7,341 nucleotides of DNA from Acidobacteriota bacterium. GTDB taxonomy: Bacteria; Acidobacteriota; Terriglobia; Terriglobales; Acidobacteriaceae. The position numbers were made by a program, and so were the translations under genes. The DNA is taken from positions 1 to 7,341 of the forward strand of contig JAJZDL010000146.1 of NCBI GenBank assembly GCA_021851465.1. The letters run 5' to 3'. Of the stretch, positions 5,981 through 7,341 are shown in pieces. How positions within the stretch are numbered: position 1 is the stretch's first letter; each line of letters starts with the position of its first letter. The notes below the pieces were generated by a model. The model was given only the letters and a program-made list of their open reading frames with translations, did not search any database and was not told the DNA's origin.

Positions 5981-6712
5981 CTATGAACTCGACACCAATG
6001 GAAAGAAGAGAGGGGAGCAGGCTTTGACGGGGGCGAAGGAGAGGCGGTGCAGCGGGGTGGGGCCGAGGGCGACGAGGGCGCGGCGGTGCTGGGCGGTGGC
6101 GTAGCCTTTGTGGGCGGCGAGGCCGTATCCGGGATGCGTGGCGTCGAGGTCTCGTATGAGGCGGTCGCGGTAGACCTTGGCGACGACGGAGGCTGCGGCG
6201 ATGGAGAGCGAGAGCGCGTCGCCGTGGATGAGCTTGGTCTGCGCGCAGGAGTGGTCGAGCAGCATGGCGTCGATGAGCAGGTGGTCGGGAGCGATAGGCA
6301 GGGCGCGGACGGCGGCCAGCATGGCGAGCCGCGAGGCCTGGTAGATGTTGACGCGGTCGATGGTGGCGGCGTCGATCTCCGCCGTGGCGAAGGCGACGGC
6401 TGTGGCGCGGATGAGGCGGTCGAGGGACTCGCGTTGGGGAGAGGTGAGTTGTTTAGAGTCCTTGAGTCCGGCGCGGGCGAGGCCGTCGATCTGCGCGGGC
6501 AGGATGACGGCGGCGGCGACGACGGGGCCAAAGAGCGCGCCGCGACCGACCTCATCGACCCCCGCGATGGAGCAGAAGCCGCGCTGGCGCAGGGCCTCTT
6601 CGTGCGTGCCGGAGCAGTGCAGGGACTTCAACACGCGCTGCCTTGCGGCGGCAGATATGGGCCGCGCGGGAGAGAGAGCGGAACGGACGGAGGTGGCTGT
6701 AGGAGTGCCCAT
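5981..6712 (-). CDS. rnhB: Ribonuclease HII
   Basis: Cleaves RNA in RNA/DNA hybrids, including single misincorporated ribonucleotides, in the cytoplasm. The 243-aa product has the family core from about residue 48: IAGVDEVGRGALFGPVVAAA (49-68) with acidic residues D53 and E54 and the GRG motif (56-58); LKDSKQLT (83-90); LIDAMLLD (146-153) with D148; and SIAAASVVAKVYRDRLI (170-186) with D183 completing the DEDD metal site. HPGYGLAAHKGY (193-204) is the conserved loop before the C-terminus. The 50-residue N-terminal extension is Ala/Ser/Arg-rich and longer than in E. coli. ATG 6712 has no close ribosome binding site; GTG 6634 (V27), with AAGG 6 nt upstream, is an alternative that would give 217 aa. 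The gene is the first of three minus-strand genes and is divergent from the gene at 6890. Confidence 0.95.
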   Translation of the reverse strand: MGTPTATSVRSALSPARPISAAARQRVLKSLHCSGTHEEALRQRGFCSIAGVDEVGRGALFGPVVAAAVILPAQIDGLARAGLKDSKQLTSPQRESLDRLIRATAVAFATAEIDAATIDRVNIYQASRLAMLAAVRALPIAPDHLLIDAMLLDHSCAQTKLIHGDALSLSIAAASVVAKVYRDRLIRDLDATHPGYGLAAHKGYATAQHRRALVALGPTPLHRLSFAPVKACSPLFFPLVSSS

Positions 6713-6717
6713 ATCTG
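6652..6717. repeat. 11-bp inverted repeat spanning the rnhB start codon
   Basis: CAGATATGGGC at 6652-6662 and its exact reverse complement GCCCATATCTG at 6707-6717, 44 nt apart. In rnhB mRNA the 5' arm contains the ATG at 6712. The match is exactly 11 bp; the flanking bases do not pair. Confidence 0.6.
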
Positions 6718-6889
6718 GTTAAGAGGGTACCTCTTTTAGGCACGGAAATAGTTGATCCAAGGGAACAGAACCGATGTATTCTCGGTTTGCGGTGCGTGAG
6801 TCGCACGATCCGGCCTAATTGTTGTCTTTGGTGATTCTATAGCCTGTCTCAGGCCGGACGCAGGCCATCTCCGTGAGGTACAGGCGCGT
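6713..6889. other. Divergent intergenic region between rnhB and the gene at 6890
   Basis: 177 nt carrying the promoters of two divergent genes. Visible structure: an inverted repeat at 6721-6735 (next entry); a stem-loop AACCGA-(7 nt)-TCGGTT at 6769-6787; a small stem GTGCG-TGAGT-CGCAC; and GCCTG-TCT-CAGGC around 6842-6854. On the minus strand, a TTGGAT...TAAAAG pair with a 16-nt gap could be a weak rnhB promoter. Nothing here is strong enough to call a riboswitch or terminator. Confidence 0.35.
6721..6735. repeat. Short inverted repeat upstream of rnhB
   Basis: AAGAGG-GTA-CCTCTT: perfect 6-bp arms with a 3-bp centre, 9 bp upstream of the rnhB ATG. It could be a regulator site or a small hairpin in the rnhB leader; the minus-strand AAGAGG is also Shine-Dalgarno-like but lies too far (about 17 nt) from the ATG. 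Confidence 0.35.
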
Positions 6890-7341
6890 ATGGACACGCC
6901 CAAAGAAATATCTGTGCGCAGGCTGCCGATGCGTAAACCGCAGGTCGAACGCATGGCGGTTTGCTCGTCGTTCTTCGGCATCGCAGCGGGGCTGTTGGGC
7001 CTGATGGCGAGCTCGGCCTGCGCGTTGGCGCAGCCTGCATCGGAGGGAACGGCAGCGCCCATTACGACCACAGCGCAGACTGCGGCGCAGAATGCCGATG
7101 CACAGGCTGCTGCGAAGGCCGCAGCTCTGGCCGCGGCGCAGGCGCAGGAGGCGGCACTGATCGCCGCGCAGGCGAAGGGCAAGAGATCCAAGCCGGCGAA
7201 GCAAAGCAAGCCGGGAAAGCAAGGCAAACCGGGCAAGAATGCGTACACGGGGCCAACGGCGACTGTGTCTTTGCCGCCGACGCCGATGCTGGATGACGAA
7301 GGCAGGCAGCGCGTGGATCCGGACGGCAAACCGATGTTCAA
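6890..7341 (+). CDS. Secreted Ala/Gln- and Lys/Pro-rich protein of unknown function, 3' end missing
   Basis: The frame is open from ATG 6890 to the right edge (150 complete codons, no stop). GAGGT at 6875-6879 lies 10 nt upstream of the ATG. The product has a basic n-region (VRRLPMRKPQVER, 9-21), a hydrophobic segment (about 23-46) and a likely signal peptidase site ACALA-QP (46/47). C44 could instead be a lipoprotein cysteine, but SSAC is a poor lipobox. The mature part begins with an Ala/Gln helix-prone tract (62-95), then a basic Lys/Pro/Gly stretch (96-117, with KQSKPGKQGKPGK), then VSLPPTPMLDDEGRQRVDPD. ATG 6929 and ATG 6953 are in-frame alternatives; the latter gives a shorter signal peptide. 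I do not recognise the family. The low-complexity composition suggests an envelope or periplasmic protein with a linker ahead of a domain outside the window. The long minus-strand frame opposite it lacks support. Confidence 0.7.
   Translation, partial: MDTPKEISVRRLPMRKPQVERMAVCSSFFGIAAGLLGLMASSACALAQPASEGTAAPITTTAQTAAQNADAQAAAKAAALAAAQAQEAALIAAQAKGKRSKPAKQSKPGKQGKPGKNAYTGPTATVSLPPTPMLDDEGRQRVDPDGKPMF
7199..7234 (+). repeat. Two copies of an 18-bp in-frame tandem repeat
   Basis: 7199-7216 and 7217-7234 are similar 18-mers (about four mismatches) encoding KQSKPG and KQGKPG, followed by a further K. It is the core of the basic linker of the secreted protein and probably arose by local duplication. 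Confidence 0.55.

Noticed and set aside
5941..5985. Terminator after rnhB
   Set aside because: The 5-bp CGGCT/AGCCG hairpin is followed on the minus strand by an A run, not a T run.
6769..6787. Stem-loop AACCGA/TCGGTT as a terminator or riboswitch
   Set aside because: The 6-bp stem is weak, no T tract follows, and no known RNA element pattern is visible.
6736..7341. 201-codon minus-strand frame at the right edge, Ala/Cys-rich
   Set aside because: The opposite strand has a proper ribosome binding site, signal peptide and sensible composition; this frame has only an edge TTG start and low-complexity Cys/Ala content.
1..7341. Mobile element, CRISPR array, tRNA or defence system
   Set aside because: No transposase or integrase motifs, terminal repeats, regular spaced repeats or tRNA-like folds were seen; the genes are housekeeping or exported enzymes of uniform base composition.

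Overview
The window is about 62% GC by eye and densely coded, with 21 nt or less between convergent genes and 7-33 nt within gene pairs. The mix of genes suggests a soil Acidobacteriota, probably Terriglobia/Acidobacteriaceae: a GVDEVGRGALFGPVV-type RNase HII, an MsrP-MsrQ pair, a secreted S1/P1-type hydrolase and a secreted GH27 glycosidase. This placement rests on protein style recalled from memory, not on a marker gene or a search.

Layout from left to right: (1) The N-terminal part of a minus-strand lysophospholipid acyltransferase-like gene runs off the left edge. It has a TTG start behind a near-perfect ribosome binding site and is divergent from a small DUF2062 membrane protein gene (222-767). 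(2) A convergent minus-strand gene (789-1724) encodes a secreted zinc hydrolase of the S1/P1 nuclease / phospholipase C superfamily. (3) After about 300 nt of non-coding sequence comes the plus-strand msrP-msrQ operon (2030-3704), a periplasmic methionine sulfoxide reductase with its haem membrane partner. (4) Converging on it with only 3 nt between the stops is a minus-strand block read rnhB (6712-5981), a PIG-L/LmbE deacetylase (5876-5139), then a secreted GH27 alpha-galactosidase (5105-3708). (5) Divergent from rnhB, a plus-strand gene starts at 6890 and runs off the right edge. It encodes a secreted Ala/Gln- then Lys/Pro-rich protein I do not recognise.

How the genes fit together: msrP and msrQ form one repair system for oxidised periplasmic proteins. 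The PIG-L and GH27 genes are neighbours, but GH27 has a strong promoter of its own inside the end of the PIG-L gene, placed for a leaderless mRNA. The other genes have no obvious shared pathway. Several products (S1/P1-like, MsrP, GH27, the last protein) are exported, which fits a scavenging soil bacterium.

I found no mobile element, CRISPR array, tRNA or rRNA, and no convincing new multi-gene system. The most interesting items are small-scale: the leaderless promoter of GH27, an 11-bp inverted repeat covering the rnhB start codon, a 15-bp palindrome upstream of the PIG-L gene, and an S1/P1-type enzyme with a phospholipase C-like last zinc-ligand pair.
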